From: Meandrina meandrites
Taxonomy: Eukaryota > Cnidaria > Anthozoa > Scleractinia > Meandrinidae
Length of the DNA: 64,000 bases
Assembly (NCBI GenBank): GCA_963693305.1
Contig: OY855907.1
Location: 39,669,759 to 39,733,758, forward strand
Direction: 5' to 3'
The translations under genes and the position numbers were made by a program. Positions 1-13,800 of the stretch are shown here, piece by piece; position 1 is the stretch's first letter; the number at the start of each line of letters is the position of its first letter. The notes below the pieces were generated by a model. That model saw only the letters and a list, made by a program, of their open reading frames with translations. It was not told where the DNA came from and searched no databases.

Positions 1-1969
1 TGCGCAAAAATGACTGCACACGCACATAAGTGTGCACAAAGATGACTGTACACCCACAGAAGATTACACAAGAATGACTGTACAAGCATATAAGTGTGCA
101 CAAAAATAACTGTTCACCCACATAACTGTGCACAAAAATGACTGTACACCCAGATAAGGGTGCACAAAAATGACTGTACACCCACATAAGTGTGCATAAA
201 AATGCCTGTACACGTACATAAGTGTGCACAAAAAAGACTGTACCCCGACATAAGTGTGCACAAAAATGAATGTACACCCACATAAGTGGAAATAAAAATG
301 ACTGTACACGCACATAAGTGTGCACAAAAATGACCTTACACCCAGATAGATGTGCACAAAACTGACTGTAGGCCCACATAAGTGTAGACATAAATGACTA
401 TACACGCACATGAGTGTGTGCAAAAATGACTGTACACGCACCTAAGTGTTCACAAAGATGACTGTACACCCACAGAAGTTTACACAAAAATGACTGGACA
501 CGCATATAAGTGTGCACAAAAATAACTGTACACCCACATAAGTGTGCACAATAATGACTATACACCCACATAAGTGTACACAAAGATGACTGTACACCCA
601 CAGAAGTTTGCACAAAAACGACTGTACACGCGTATAAGTGTGCACAAAAATAACTGTACACCCACATAACTGTGCACAATAATGACTGTACACCCACATC
701 AGTGTGCACAAAAATGTCTTTACACGCAGATAAGTGTGCACAAAAGTGACTGTACACCCACACATGTGTGCAGAAAAATGACAGTACACGCACGTAAGTG
801 TGCACAAAAATGACTGTACCCCGACATAAGTGTGCACAAAGATGACTGTACACCCACAGAAGTTTACACAAGAATGACTGTACAAGCATATAAGTGTGCA
901 CAAAAATAACTGTACACCGACATAACTGTGCACAAAAATGACTGTACACCCAGATAAGGGTGCACAAAAATGACCTTACACCCACATAAGTGTGCATAAA
1001 AATGCCTGTACACGTACATAAGTGTGCACAAAAAAGACTGTACCCCGACATAAGTGTGCGCAAAAATGAATCTACACCAACATAAGTGTGAATAAAAGTG
1101 ACTGTACACGCACACAAGTGTGCACAAAAATGACTGTACACCCACATAAGTGTGCATAATAATGACTGTACACGCACATAAGAGTGTACAAAAATGACCT
1201 TACACCCAGATAAGTGTGCACAAAACTGACTGTACACCCACATAAGTGTAGACATAAATGACTGTACACGCACATGAGTGTGTGCAAAAATGACTATACA
1301 CGCACCTAAGTGTCCACAAAATGAGTGTACACCCACAGAAGTTTGCACAAAAATGACTGTACACGCATATAAGTGTGCACAAAAATAACTGTACACGCAC
1401 TTAAGTGTGCAAAATACTGACTATACACCCACATAAGTGTGCACAAAGATGACTGTACACCCACAGAAGTTTACACAAAAATGACTGCACACGCATATAA
1501 GTGTGCACAAAAATAACTGTACACGCACATAAGTGTGCACAATAATGACTATACACCCACATAAGTGTACACAAAGATGACTGTACACCCACAGAAGTTT
1601 GCACGAAAACGACTGTACACGCGTATAAGTGTGCACAAAAATATCTGTACACCCACATAACTGTGCACAATAATGACTGTACACCCACATAAATGTGCAC
1701 AAAAATGACTTTACACGCACATAAGTGTGCACAAAAGTGACTGTACACCCACACATGTGTGCAGAAAAATGACAGTACACGCACGTAAGTGTGCACAAAA
1801 ATGACTGTACCCCGACATAAGTGTGCACAAAGATGACTGTACACACACAGAAGTTTGCACAAAAATGACTGTACACGCACAAAAGTGTGCACAAAAATAA
1901 CTGTAAACGCACATAAGTGTGCACAAAAATAACTGTACACGCACATAACTGTAGACAAAAATGACTGTA
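1..1969. repeat. 32-bp minisatellite array (left block)
   Basis: About 60 head-to-tail copies of a 32-bp unit whose core reads ACATAAGTGTGCACAAAAAT followed by GACTGTACACSC. The unit contains the palindromes TGTGCACA and TGTACA. Copies vary at a few positions (ACACGC or ACACCC; CATAAG, CAGAAG or GATAAG). The minus strand of the consensus has no stop in any frame and 32 is not divisible by 3, so apparent proteins repeat every 32 residues (96 nt). I take none as coding. The block starts at the window edge and ends at 1969, where it meets unrelated sequence. Confidence 0.95.
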
Positions 1970-2826
1970 CATAAATCAAATGACATTTTGCACTGGGAGA
2001 AAGGAAAATAACTGAAAATGGGGTTCATATTAGTTAACTTCCAGCTTAGGTAAGTTCGGTGATGACTGACTTGCTGCTGCCCGGTACGAAAACCCTAGAA
2101 AACCCTGTGGGAAAAAATAAAGGGAACGTACTCTCCTCATCGAAGGCTGAGCGCACTACCCCTGGAGATGGGGCCAATCAAATACCGAATTAATTTAAGC
2201 TATATTTATAAATATGTGTCAAGTCCACAATATTGTTCAGACGTGCAAGTGTCCTGAGCTGTGCCACTGACTGAGCTCCACCAAGGCATGTCAGAGGTAA
2301 TCCAACAACTGATAGCAGGACAGACAGGCATCTCCAAATCAGCTGGACCATGCAAAAACAGAGAAATAACGAAACAATGAATGAGAAAGGGTGATGATTT
2401 TCTGGGTGGGATATGGGCAAATAAATTTTTAAATGAGATCAGTAGTTGTACATAAGCTATATTCCATAGTGGTTAAACCACATACAGTATTCAATGACCA
2501 CCCAGGGCCAATGAAATGAAAATCCTATTGCAGCCAACCCACGTGAGTTGATGTGAAAGAAAAAATATTCTGTTTAGTCAATTGAAGCCAAACATAATAC
2601 CATTAAGAAACTACAAAAGCAGCAGAAAAAAACAGGGCACCCAAAGGGTACATGTGTGGGATACAATGTTGCGATTCATCTGCATAACTCACTTGTATAA
2701 GTTATTTACATAATTTTCTTTTCTTTTCAACAAATGCATACTGATTATAGCGCACCATTGAAGGGAAGTGCTTTAACATTCAGTTACAGTGCTTTTACAG
2801 CTAGAGAAGGATATGGCTGTAACCAA
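1970..2826. repeat. 860-bp non-satellite segment, copy 1 of a duplicated module
   Basis: Non-repetitive AT-rich sequence between two satellite blocks. It is nearly identical to 17544-18399: a reading of both copies shows only a handful of substitutions (for example near 2518, 2555, 2608 and 2780). A 76-codon minus-strand reading frame with a hydrophobic N-terminal part (2190-2420) recurs unchanged at 17764-17994, but such recent copies would preserve any frame, so I do not call it a gene. Confidence 0.9.
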
Positions 2827-5724
2827 TAAGTGTGCACATAAGTGTGCACAAAAATGACTGCACAAGCACATAAGTGTGCACAAAGATGACTGTACACCCA
2901 TATAAGTGTACACATAAATTACTGTAAACGAAAATAAGTGTGCACAAAAATGACTATACACGCACATAAGTGTGCCCAAAGGTGACTGTACACCCACATA
3001 AGTGTGCACAAAAATGACTGCAAACGCACATAAGTGTGCACAATAATGACTGCACACGCACATAAGTGTGCACAAAAATGACTGTACACGCACATAAGTG
3101 TGCAAAAAAATGACTGTACACGCACATAAGTGTGCACAAAAATGACTGTACACGAACATAAGTGTGAACAAAAATGATTGTACCCCGACATAAGTGTGCA
3201 CAAAAATGAATGTACACCCACATAAGTGTGAACAAAAATGACTGTACACGCACAAAAGTGTGCACAAAAATGACTGTACACCCACATAAGTGTGCACAAT
3301 AATGACTGTACACTCACATAAGAGTGCACATTAATGACCGTACACGCACATAAGTGTGCACAATAATGACTGTACACGCACATAAGTTTGAACAAAAATG
3401 ACTATTCACGCACATACGTGTGCACAAAATGACTGTACCCCCACATAAGTGTACACAAAAATGAATGTACACCGACATAAGTGTGCACAAAAATGACTTT
3501 ACACCCACATAAGTGTAGACATAAATGACTGTACATGCACATAAGTATGCGAAAAAATGACTGCACACGCACATAAGTGTGCACAAAAATGACTGTACAA
3601 GCATATAAGTGTGCTCAAAAATAACTGTACACCCACATAACTGTGCACAAAAATGACTGTACACCCAGATAAGGGTGCACAAAAATGACCTTACACCCAC
3701 ATAAGTGTGCATAAAAATGCCTGTACACGTACATAAGTGTGCACAAAAAAGACTGTACCCCGACATAAGTGTGCGAAAAAATGAATGTACACAAACATAA
3801 GTGTGAATAAAAATGACTTTACACGCACATAAGTGTGCACAAAAATGACTGTACACCCAAATAAGTGTGCATAATAATGACTGTACACGCACATAAGAGT
3901 GTACAAAAATGACCTTACACCCAGATAAGTTTGCACAAAACTGACTGTACACCCACATAAGTGTAGACATAAATGACTGTACACGCAGATTAGTGTGTGC
4001 AAAAATGACTGTACACGCACCTAAGTGTCCACAAAGATGAGTGTACACCCACAGAAGTTTGCACAAAAATGACTGTACACGCATATAAGTGTGCACAAAA
4101 ATAACTGTACACGCACATAAGTGTGCACAATAACGACTATATACCCACATAAGTGTGCACAAAGATGACTGTACACCCACAGAAGTTTACACAAAAATGA
4201 CTGCACACGCATATAAGTGTGCACAAAAATAACTGTACACGCACATAAGTGTGCACAATAATGACTATACACCCACATAAGTGTACACAAAGATGACTGT
4301 ACACCCACAGAAGTTTGCACAAAAACGACTTTACACGCGTATAAGTGTGCACAAAAATAACTGTACACCCACATAACTGTGCACAATAATGACTGTACAC
4401 CCACATAAGTGTGCACAAAAATGACTTTACACGCACATCAGTGTGCACAAAAGTGACTGTACACCCACACATGTGTGCACAAAAATGACAGTACACGCAC
4501 GTAAGTGTGCACAAAAATGACTGTACCCCGACATAAGTGTGCACAAAGATGACTGTACACCCACAGAAGTTTACACAAGAATGACTGTACAAGCATATAA
4601 GTGTGCACAAAAATAACTGTACACCCACATAACTGTGCACAAAAATGACTGTACACCCAGATAAGGGTGCACAAAAATGACCTTACACCCACATAAGTGT
4701 GCATAAAAATGCCTGTACACGTACATAAGTGTGCACAAAAAAGACTGTACCCCGACATAAGTGTGCGCAAAAATGAATGTACACCAACATAAGTGTGAAT
4801 AAAAGTGACTGTACACGCACATAAGTGTGCACAAAAATAACTGTACACCCACATAAGTGTGCATAATAATGACTGTACACGCACATAAGAGTGTACAAAA
4901 ATGACCTTACACCCAGATAAGTGTGCACAAAACTGACTGTACACCCACATAAGTGTAGACATAAATGACTGTACACGCAGATGAGTGTGTGCAAAAATGA
5001 CTGTACACGCACCTAAGTGTCAACAAAGATGAGTGAACACCCACAGAAGTTTGCACAAAAATGACTGCACACGCATATAAGTGTGCAAAAAAATAACTGT
5101 ACACGCACATAAGTGTGCACAATAATGACTATACACCCACATAAGTGTGCACAAAGATGACTGTACACACACAGAAGTTAGCACAAAAATGACTGCACAC
5201 GCATATAAGTGTGCACAAAAATAACTGTACACGCACATAAGTGTGCACAATAATGACTATACACCCACATAAGTGTCCACAAAGATGAGTGTACACCCAC
5301 AGACGTTTGCACAAAAATGACTGTACACGCATATAAGTGTGCACAAAAATAACTGTACACGCACATAAGTGTGCACAATAATGACTATACACCCACATAA
5401 GTGTACACAAAGATGAGTGTACACCCACAGAAGTTTGCATAAAAATGACTGTACACGCGTATAAGTGTGCACAAAAATAACTGTACACCCACATAACTGT
5501 GCACAATAATGACTGTACACCCACATATGTGTGCACAAAAATGACAGTACAAGCACATAAGTGTGCACAAAATTGACTGTACACCCACATATGTGTGCAG
5601 AAAAATAACTGTACACGCACATAAGTGTGCACAAAAATGACTTTACACGCACATAAGTGTTCACAAAAATGACTGTACACCCACATATGTGTGCAGAAAA
5701 ATGACAGTACACGAACGTAAGTGT
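2827..5724. repeat. 32-bp minisatellite array (second block), interrupted by BEL element
   Basis: Same 32-bp unit as the left block. The part up to about 3480 follows the array at 18400-19060 unit by unit, including variant units. The part from about 3590 onward shares long runs of variant units with 60-1900, showing higher-order copying. The array stops at AGTGT (5720-5724), the left target duplication of the BEL element, and resumes at 15674. Confidence 0.93.
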
Positions 5725-5893
5725 TGTCATGGAGAAATCACTCCACGAAAAGTAACATTTGTACAGTCCCGCGTGTATTACGTCACTCGGGATTCCCGCG
5801 AACACGTGATAGAAAAGATAGGATTAGAGCCGCCATGTTGGCATGATGTTGTGTTACGAAGGAAAGCTAAAATAAAACTCGCCCAACGCGACA
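5725..5893 (+). repeat. 5' LTR of BEL/Pao element
   Basis: 169 bp, starting TGTCATGGAG and ending CCAACGCGACA, matched by 15505-15673 with one substitution. It should contain the promoter and R region. An AATAAAA stretch near its end (about 5870) could serve as the polyadenylation signal. No clear TATA box is visible. Confidence 0.93.
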
Positions 5894-5911
5894 TGGTAGC
5901 AGAGCGAGAGG
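5894..5911 (+). promoter_or_regulatory. Probable minus-strand primer-binding site
   Basis: Starts TGGTAGCAGAGCGAGAGG directly after the 5' LTR. The TGG would pair with the CCA end of a tRNA, as in LTR retrotransposons. I do not assign the tRNA isoacceptor. Confidence 0.7.
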
Positions 5912-6097
5912 ATTGAAGAATAAAACAAAAACAAAAGAAACAAAGAAAGCCGTATCTATCGCTTGAAGCCGTTCACATCATCCTCAGCCGAATAATTCTT
6001 TCCTCGAAGCCGTACGTTTTAGTGTTGTCAACAACATCAGCCTCGAATCAGCCGAGTTGACGAATTACCTTGAAACCTAGCCGAAACATTCAGAGAC

Positions 6098-9000
6098 ATG
6101 ACAGACTTGGGCTCCATTAAGAGACTTATCGGAGCAAGAAAAAAACATGTCGTTCTTAATATTGACACAGCAAAGGAAATCAAACATCGGCCCATTGATG
6201 GCGATCTTGAAAAAATCCTGGATGAAACTCGTGACAAACGCGATCAGTTGCAGCAGCATTTACGTGTGTGTGAAAGCCTCCGAACGCAACTCGAAGACAC
6301 TGCCAAAGCCGTAGGAAAACGAGAGTATGAAAAAGTTATGGAGGATTATGAAGACTACACCGATGTTGCCTTCGAAGCTGAACAACTTGTTGTGGGACTT
6401 TCCTCGAAATTGGACATGATAAAAGACAGAATGGAATTTAAACTAAGACGAGGAAGTGTGAAAGTAAACATTGAACTGGAGGAGAAGATGCTGCAAATAG
6501 AGCAACAAAAAGCCGATATTGAACACCGGAAGTTACAAATTGAAGCAGAGAGGCTTAACTTGGAGAAAGAAAAACTGAAGAAGAAAATTGAGACGGAAAC
6601 AGCAAAACCAGGTACGAAACCTAACACTGTTAAATTACCAAAGCTTGATTTCAGTAAATTTGGCGGGAACTTATTGAAATGGCAGGAATTTCGGGACTCC
6701 TTTGACTCAGCAATACACTCCAATGAATTTCTCAGCCAAGTAGAGAAAATGAATTACCTCAGATCTAAATTAGAGGGAGAAGCTGCAGAAGTAATCTCGG
6801 GGTTAACCTTGACGAATGCTAACTATCAGGAAGCAATCAGACTATTGCAAAAACGTTTTGGACAAAATGAGATTATCATCAATGCTCATTACACTAGTCT
6901 CATGGATTTACCTGCTTCCACATGCCATACATCAGCCTTACGCACAAGCTATGACACAATAGAGAAACACCTAAGATCACTACAAGCCCTGGGGGAGGAT
7001 GTAAACACAAAAATGCTGGTATCCCTGATTATGTCAAAGCTACCCAAAGATGTTATTACTCACCTGACTGATCACAAAGTGGATGATCAAGAATGGTCAG
7101 TACAGCTACTGAGAGATAAGTTGCATAGATACATCACTAATCGTGAAAATGCTGCGAGACAGTGTGGGACTCCCAAAGATGAAAGTAAACACCCTATTGT
7201 AAACATGTGGCCCACCTCTCAGAACAGTGAACACAAAACTACTACCGAAGCATTGTTCTCTGTTCCCAAACCTCCCAAAGATCTGAAAGTCAGAAGAAGA
7301 GATGTCTGTATCTATTGCAATGGAAAACACTGGAGTGACGAATGTAGAAAGTACCCCACTGTGACAGCCAGGAAAGAAAAGATAAAAGGACACTGTTTCA
7401 TATGCCTGAAACCAGGCCATAATCAGAAAGATTGCAAGTCAAACAAGGTGTGTGCTCATTGTCAGCAGAAAAATCGTCACCACAGAAGTCTTTGCATTAA
7501 CAAATTTCCAGAGAAACCGGCAGAAACTGTAAACACAGTGACTGAACCGATATCCACCACCATCACAGCAGAGAATACCCTGCTAGCTTCTGATGAGCAT
7601 GTACTAATGCAAACAGCCACCGCTGAAGTAGAAGATCTACAAAAAGCAAGAAAAGAGACTGTCAGTTTACTTCTGGATACAGGTAGCCAAAGAACCTACA
7701 TTACTGAACAGCTGGCAGAAAGACTTCAGTTACCAATGAGAGGATCTGAGACCCTAACAGTCTACACATTCAGCTCATCCAAACCCAGACAGCTGCAGAC
7801 TCCTGTTACTGAACTCAGGTTGTTAACCAAAGATGGATCATCCCTGCACTTGAGAGTCAATGTTGTACCCAAAATAACTGGTACCCTGCAAAGAGCAAGC
7901 TTTGATACAAAGAACATTGAACACCTTCTTAAGGACATTACACTTGCTGATTCAGTCCCAACTTCCAAAGAAGCCGCCAGCATAGAGCTACTGCTTGGAA
8001 ATGACTATTATTGTGACATTTTTTCTGGTGACATATCAATGAAAGAAGTTATTCCAGGATTGAATCTCATGGCATCCAAGTTGGGATGGATTCTGACAGG
8101 CAGAGTTAAGTCTCAAGAAGCTCAATCTGCTCCTTCTGTGTCAATGCTTACATACACATCCAGTCCAATCAGAGCACATCTTACTGCACAGGAACTACCT
8201 ATTGAACATAAAACAACATTGGAAGAATTTTGGAAACTTGAAACACTCGGAATCAGTGAACCTATGTGTGCAAATGATGATGATAAAGCCCTGCAGAAAT
8301 TTAATGACACTGTCAGATTTGAAGATGGGCGTTACCAAGTAACCTGGCCCTGGAAAGAGGAATCTCCGTCATTGCCAACCAATTATGACCTGGCAATGGG
8401 AAGATTGAGATCCCTTGTCAATAGACTCATGAGAAACCCAGAACACCTGACAAAGTATGATGCAGTCATTCAGGACCAATTACAAAAGGGCATCATTGAA
8501 GTTGTACCTGATGAAGATTCTGCAAACACATTGAAGCATTACATCCCACATCATGAGATAGTGACACCCGAGAAGACCACCACAAAGATACGCATTGTCT
8601 TTGATGCCTCCGCCAAAACCAGAAAGGGAAGTCAAAGCCTGAATGAAAACCTACACCGCGGCCCAATAATACTGGAAGATTTGTGCGGACTACTGATGAG
8701 GTTTAGACTTAACAAAGTCGCCCTGGTTGCTGATGTCGAAAAAGCTTTTCATCAAGTGGGACTTCAACCGGATGACAGAGATGTAACAAGATTTGTTTGG
8801 TTAAAAGATGCCACAAAGCCTACCCTGGAAAACAATGTCCAGGTACTGAGATTTACCAGAGTCCCATTTGGAATGATATCTAGCCCATTCCTGCTGGCTG
8901 CAACAGTCAAGTGTCATTTGAACAGAGCAGATACCCCAGTAGCCAAAAAGATTTCAGACAATATGTACGTGGACAACATGATCACAGGAGTTGCCACATC

Positions 9001-10892
9001 AGAAGAAGCAGACGAATTCTACAAAGAAGCAAAGTGCCTTTTCCAGTCCTCATCAATGAATCTCCGAGAGTGGGCATCAAACTCTCAAGACTTCCTCCAG
9101 AGCGTCCCAGAAAGTGATCGAACAAGTGGAGACACTATGAAAGTTCTTGGAACTACCTGGAACATGAACAGTGACACAATTATTATCAATGGATCTCACA
9201 CTTCATCCTTTCAAGTCACTTCCAAAAGAGAAGCATTGCAGTCTATCAGCAGAATTTATGATCCATTAGGTTTCTTCTCGCCAGCCACACTCAATGGAAA
9301 ACTGTTCATTCAAGAACTGTGGAAACAAGAGTTAGATTGGGATGAAAAACTCACTGAATCACAACAGCAAGAGTGGTACAAGCTGCATGAAGACCTTAGC
9401 CCACTGTCCTCCCTGTCCATACCTAGATACATAGGAGGAGATGAATACAAACTGTTTTGTTTCACTGATGCTTCGGCCAAGGCATACTCAGCAGCTGTTT
9501 ACCTGTACTCCGCAGTGGACAAAACCGCCAATGTTAACCTGGTATTCTCCAAAGCACGTGTTGCCCCAACAAAGCAACTTAGCATTCCAAGATTGGAACT
9601 ATTAGCGGTTCTTATTGGAACTAGATGCCTAAACTATGTGACTGAACAACTCCAGTTACCAGTGACTGATCGGATACTGTGGACAGACTCGCAGTGTGTT
9701 CTTCACTGGATGAAAAGCCGCAAACCCCTACCCATATTTGTCCAAAACAGGCTGAAGGAGATAACCTCTCACAAAGATATCAAGTTCAGATATGTCACCA
9801 CAACTCAGAATGCAGCTGACTTAGCCACCAGAGGTGTTTCCACAGAGGAACTCGTTAACAATCAATTGTGGTGGCATGGACCATCTTGGCTCGGTGATCA
9901 AGAGACCAAGTGGCCTTCATGGGACTTTCAGCAAATTGACGAAAACACATTGGAAAAGATGGCCAAACAGCTTGCTGGTCCACAGATTATGTACGAGACC
10001 TCAGCCCTGATTGAAATGGATCGCAAGAAAGACCACTCTGACAAGCCAGTTGCCCCGTTTGAGCTGAATGAAAACAATTATTCTTCCCTAACAAGACTTC
10101 TCAGAGTGACGGCATGGGCCTTACGATTCATTCAAAAACTTCAAAAGAAGAGTACCGAGAAAGAAGAACTTAAAGCTGAAGAAATAAACCAAGCGGAAAC
10201 CATGTGGGAAAGACACGTCCAGAACAGCAGTTTTGCATCAGAGATTACAGCAATCAAGAATAATACAAGAAACAATCTGAAGAGTCAACTAGGACTGAGG
10301 ATAGATGAGAATGGAATCCTTCGCTGTCATGGCAGGTTGATCAGAGAAAACCTCCCAGAAAGTACCTTCTACCCCAAGCTTCTACCGAGGAACCACGCCT
10401 TTACAAGTTTAGTCATCAACAGCTTCCATGAAAAGTTGATGCATGCTGGAGTATCCCATACGTTGTCAGTTATCAGAAGAGAATTCTGGATACCACAAGG
10501 AAGAGCAACAGTGAGAAAGGTTCTCCTGAACTGTCGAAGATGTAGAAGACATCAAGGAGGACCATACAGAATGCCCCAGATGGCTCCGTACCCAGCCTCA
10601 AGAATAGAAGAGTCATCACCCTTTACATATACAGGCCTTGACTATCTAGGAGCCTTGTATGTGAAAGTGAATAACGAATCAGCAACACAGAAGGTGTGGG
10701 TCTGCCTATTTACCTGCTTAGCAGTAAGAGCTGTTCATTTAGAAATCATTAATGACATGTCTGCAGGACAATTCCTCTTGTGCCTTAGAAGATTTATCGC
10801 CAGGCGTGGCAAGCCGAAAGAGATTATATCAGACAATGCCTCACAATTCAAGCTAGCCAAGTCCACTGTTGATGAAGCATGGAAGTTTGCCA
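6098..10892 (+). CDS. BEL/Pao gag-pol polyprotein, upstream part (interrupted)
   Basis: About 1,598 residues in one frame from the ATG at 6098 to the LINE insertion point. Order of domains: a basic/coiled-coil N-terminus (Glu/Lys/Gln-rich to about residue 170); a gag core of the DUF1759 type (from about residue 177, KLPKLDFSKFGG); two zinc knuckles (CIYC.., CFICLKPGHNQKDC, residues about 401-445); an aspartic protease with LLLDTGS near residue 526; reverse transcriptase with VADVEKAFHQ near 878 and YVDN near 954; RNase H with FTDASAKAYSAA near 1121; integrase with an HHCC zinc-binding region near 1444-1485 and DNASQF near 1579. The catalytic Glu lies beyond the LINE. The product encoded here therefore lacks a complete integrase. 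The YVDN motif in place of YVDD is noteworthy but may be a family trait. Confidence 0.95.
10879..10892 (+). repeat. Left copy of 14-bp LINE target duplication
   Basis: ATGGAAGTTTGCCA, repeated exactly at 14526-14539 on the far side of the LINE tail. It marks the insertion site inside the BEL integrase. Confidence 0.92.
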
Positions 10893-13800
10893 ACATCGGA
10901 ACAATGCATGTTCTTTGCAAATATTTTATCAGTATTGGATAAGAGCGATCTTAATTCAAGTAGTCAGTTAATTATTGGAGGCGATTTTAATGTCCATTTG
11001 GATGCTGAGATGGACAATGGAGGTGGTCGGGTGGAGAAAAAAGACTCCGTGAAAAATATTTTTGACATAAAATTAGCATATGATCTAGTAGATATTTGGC
11101 GAATTAGAAATCCTGACAAGAGACAATATACTTGGCGGCAAAAAAGACCTGTGGTCCAGAGACGCCTTGATTACTGGCTAATTAGCGACTGTATGCAAGA
11201 TTTTATCGAAAACACTGATATCATACCTTCTATTAAATCTGATCACTCCGCTATTACCTTACAAATTAATAGTATAGAAGACAAAGTTCGTGGCCCTTCA
11301 CATTGGATGTTTAATTCCAGTCTTTTGGAAGACAATACTTATATTGAACTCATCAGTTCTAGTCTTGAAGTTTGGCTGAAAGAGTTTGATGATATCCATG
11401 ACAAACAGCTTCTTTGGGATCTAGTAAAATATAGAATAAGACAAACTACGATCTCGTACAGTAAAAGAAAGGCTAAAGTAAGACGAAACAAACTTGTCGA
11501 GTTAGAAAGCAAACTAAAAGAGAGTGAACTGCTGTGCGCTTCTCACCCCTCGGAGAAAAACTTGGAAGACTTAGAAAAGTATAAGATTGAATACGACTCA
11601 ATATATGATTATATTACTCAGGGAAACATCATCCGATCAAAAGCCGCATGGTATGAGAAAGGAGAAAAAAATAACAAATATTTCTTAAATCTTGAAAAAT
11701 CCAGAAAAGCCAAAAATTGTATACGAAAGTTACTTAACAAAGAGGGACAAGAAATAATTAACAGTAAGGCTACCATGTCTGAATTAAAGGATTTCTATGA
11801 AGATCTCTACGATAATAAGGACCCGGATACAGACGTTGACGAACTGCACACTTTTACTAAAAACCTTACCATACCAAAATTGTCAAATTACCAGCAGCTC
11901 CTTTGCGAAGGTCAGTTAACCAATACTGAATGCTACAACGTTTTAGATCAACTAAAGAACAACAAATCTCCAGGTAATGATGGCTTAACAGCCGAATTTT
12001 ACAAACATTTCTGGCCTGTACTAGGCAACCTCCTAGTAGACTCCTTAAATGCTGCCCATATAACTGGGAAACTATCAAACTCACAACGACAAGCTGTTAT
12101 TCGACTTATTGAAAAAAAAGACAAAGATAAACGGTACATTGAAAATTGGAGACCCATATCTCTGCTAAATGTAGATTACAAGATCGGATCCAAAGCTCTA
12201 GCAACCAGATTGGAAAAAGTGCTTCCGGACATTATTAACCAAAATCAATGCGCATATGTGAAGGGCAGAACTATTTTTGATGCAATTAGGTCAATTAATG
12301 ATGTAATGGAATATACCAAACTTAACAATATTCCCGGCTTAATGACTTCTTTTGATTTTAAAAAGGCCTTTGATTCATTAAATTGGCAATATCTTGTCAA
12401 TACACTAGAAGCCTTCAATTTTGGTGAATCGTTTATTCGATGGGTCAAAGTCTTTTATTCCGACATCTCAAGCTGTGTGATGAACAATGGGTTTGCATCA
12501 CAACTCTTTGAAATCAAACGTGGAGTGCGTCAAGGTGACCCATTGTCGCCTTACCTTTTCATTATCGCGCTTGAAATTCTTAATATTTCAATACGTGAAA
12601 ATAAAGAAATTATAGGTATCAAAGTAGGCAATGAAGAGATAAAACTTAATGTTTTCGCAGATGATCTTACCACTTTCGTTAAAAATACGAGATCCTTTTT
12701 TTCTCTAAAACAGGTTATTAATAATTTTGGATATATTTCGGGATTAAAACTAAACGAAGAAAAAACAGAGGTATATTGGCTTGGCAGCTTACACAATTCC
12801 CCTGAAGATCTTGGAATAGACAACGTTAACAAGCCAATGAAAATTTTAGGTATATTTTTTACCTACGACTGGCAAAAATTCCAAGAACTTAATTTTGAAA
12901 AAATTATTACCTCTATAAAAAAATCCTTAAATATATGGCAATGGAGAAACTTAACTTTACTTGGCAGAATTCAGATCATCAAAACCTTCGCTATTCCTAA
13001 GTTTATGTTCCGAGCCTCTCAAATCCCTCTCACAAAAGAAATTATCAAGGAGATAAACTCGGTACTTTTTAAATTTGTATGGAAATCTAGAAAAGACAAA
13101 ATAAAGCGAAAAACTCTTATCAGTGATTATAAAAATGGAGGATTAAGAATGCCTCACTTAGAAACGCTTATAAAAACCCAAAGAATCATGTGCATGAAAA
13201 AATATTTCGATAGCTATAATAGCACATGGAAGGTGTTTCTCGATAACTACCTTTCAGAATTCGGAGGTTCGTTTCTATTGAAATGCAATTACGATATAAA
13301 ATTCCTCCCCAAGACTCTTCCGAGGTTCTATAAAGAATGTCTTAATGAGTGGGCAAGTTACAAAGAAACGCACATTCATACTCCATCGAACGTGTTAAAT
13401 GAAATTATGTGGAATAATAAGTTCATTTGTATAGGTGCAAAACCGCTGTTTAGAAATAGAATAGCCAAGAAAGGCATAATCAAATTATGTGACCTATTGG
13501 ATGACACAGGTAAACTAAAGACCTGGGACGTATTACAGAGCAAAAATATTACGATGGCTGAGTATTTTCTTCTTATGAGTGTTTTTGACACAATCCCATT
13601 AGAATGGAAAAATATTTTGAAACAACAATTACAAATGGCACAAGGTGATGGCAACAATTCTAATGACATTGTTTTCCCTACTACTTCGAGGGTGCTATAT
13701 TGGGATCTTGTTAAGAAATTCGAGACTAACCCAACATCAAAATACAAATATGAAGAGTTGTTTCCAACAACCGATCTGCCATGGCAAGAAATTTATCTTA

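Noticed and set aside
1..1969. CRISPR array
   Set aside because: Units are directly adjacent with no unique spacers of constant length, and the genome is eukaryotic.
2190..2420. 76-codon hydrophobic protein conserved in both 860-bp copies
   Set aside because: The copies are so recent that conservation carries no weight, and no supporting signals are seen.
64..5805. Many long minus-strand reading frames (up to 332 codons) rich in Cys, His and Val
   Set aside because: They are translations of the 32-bp satellite, open in all three minus frames at once with a 32-residue period. No start context, splice signals or domain supports coding.
6037..8310. Minus-strand frames of 60-122 codons under the BEL polyprotein
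   Set aside because: Shadows of the real plus-strand gag-pol frame.
8911..9117. 68-codon plus-strand frame in a different phase
   Set aside because: Lies inside the reverse transcriptase coding sequence and lacks any domain.
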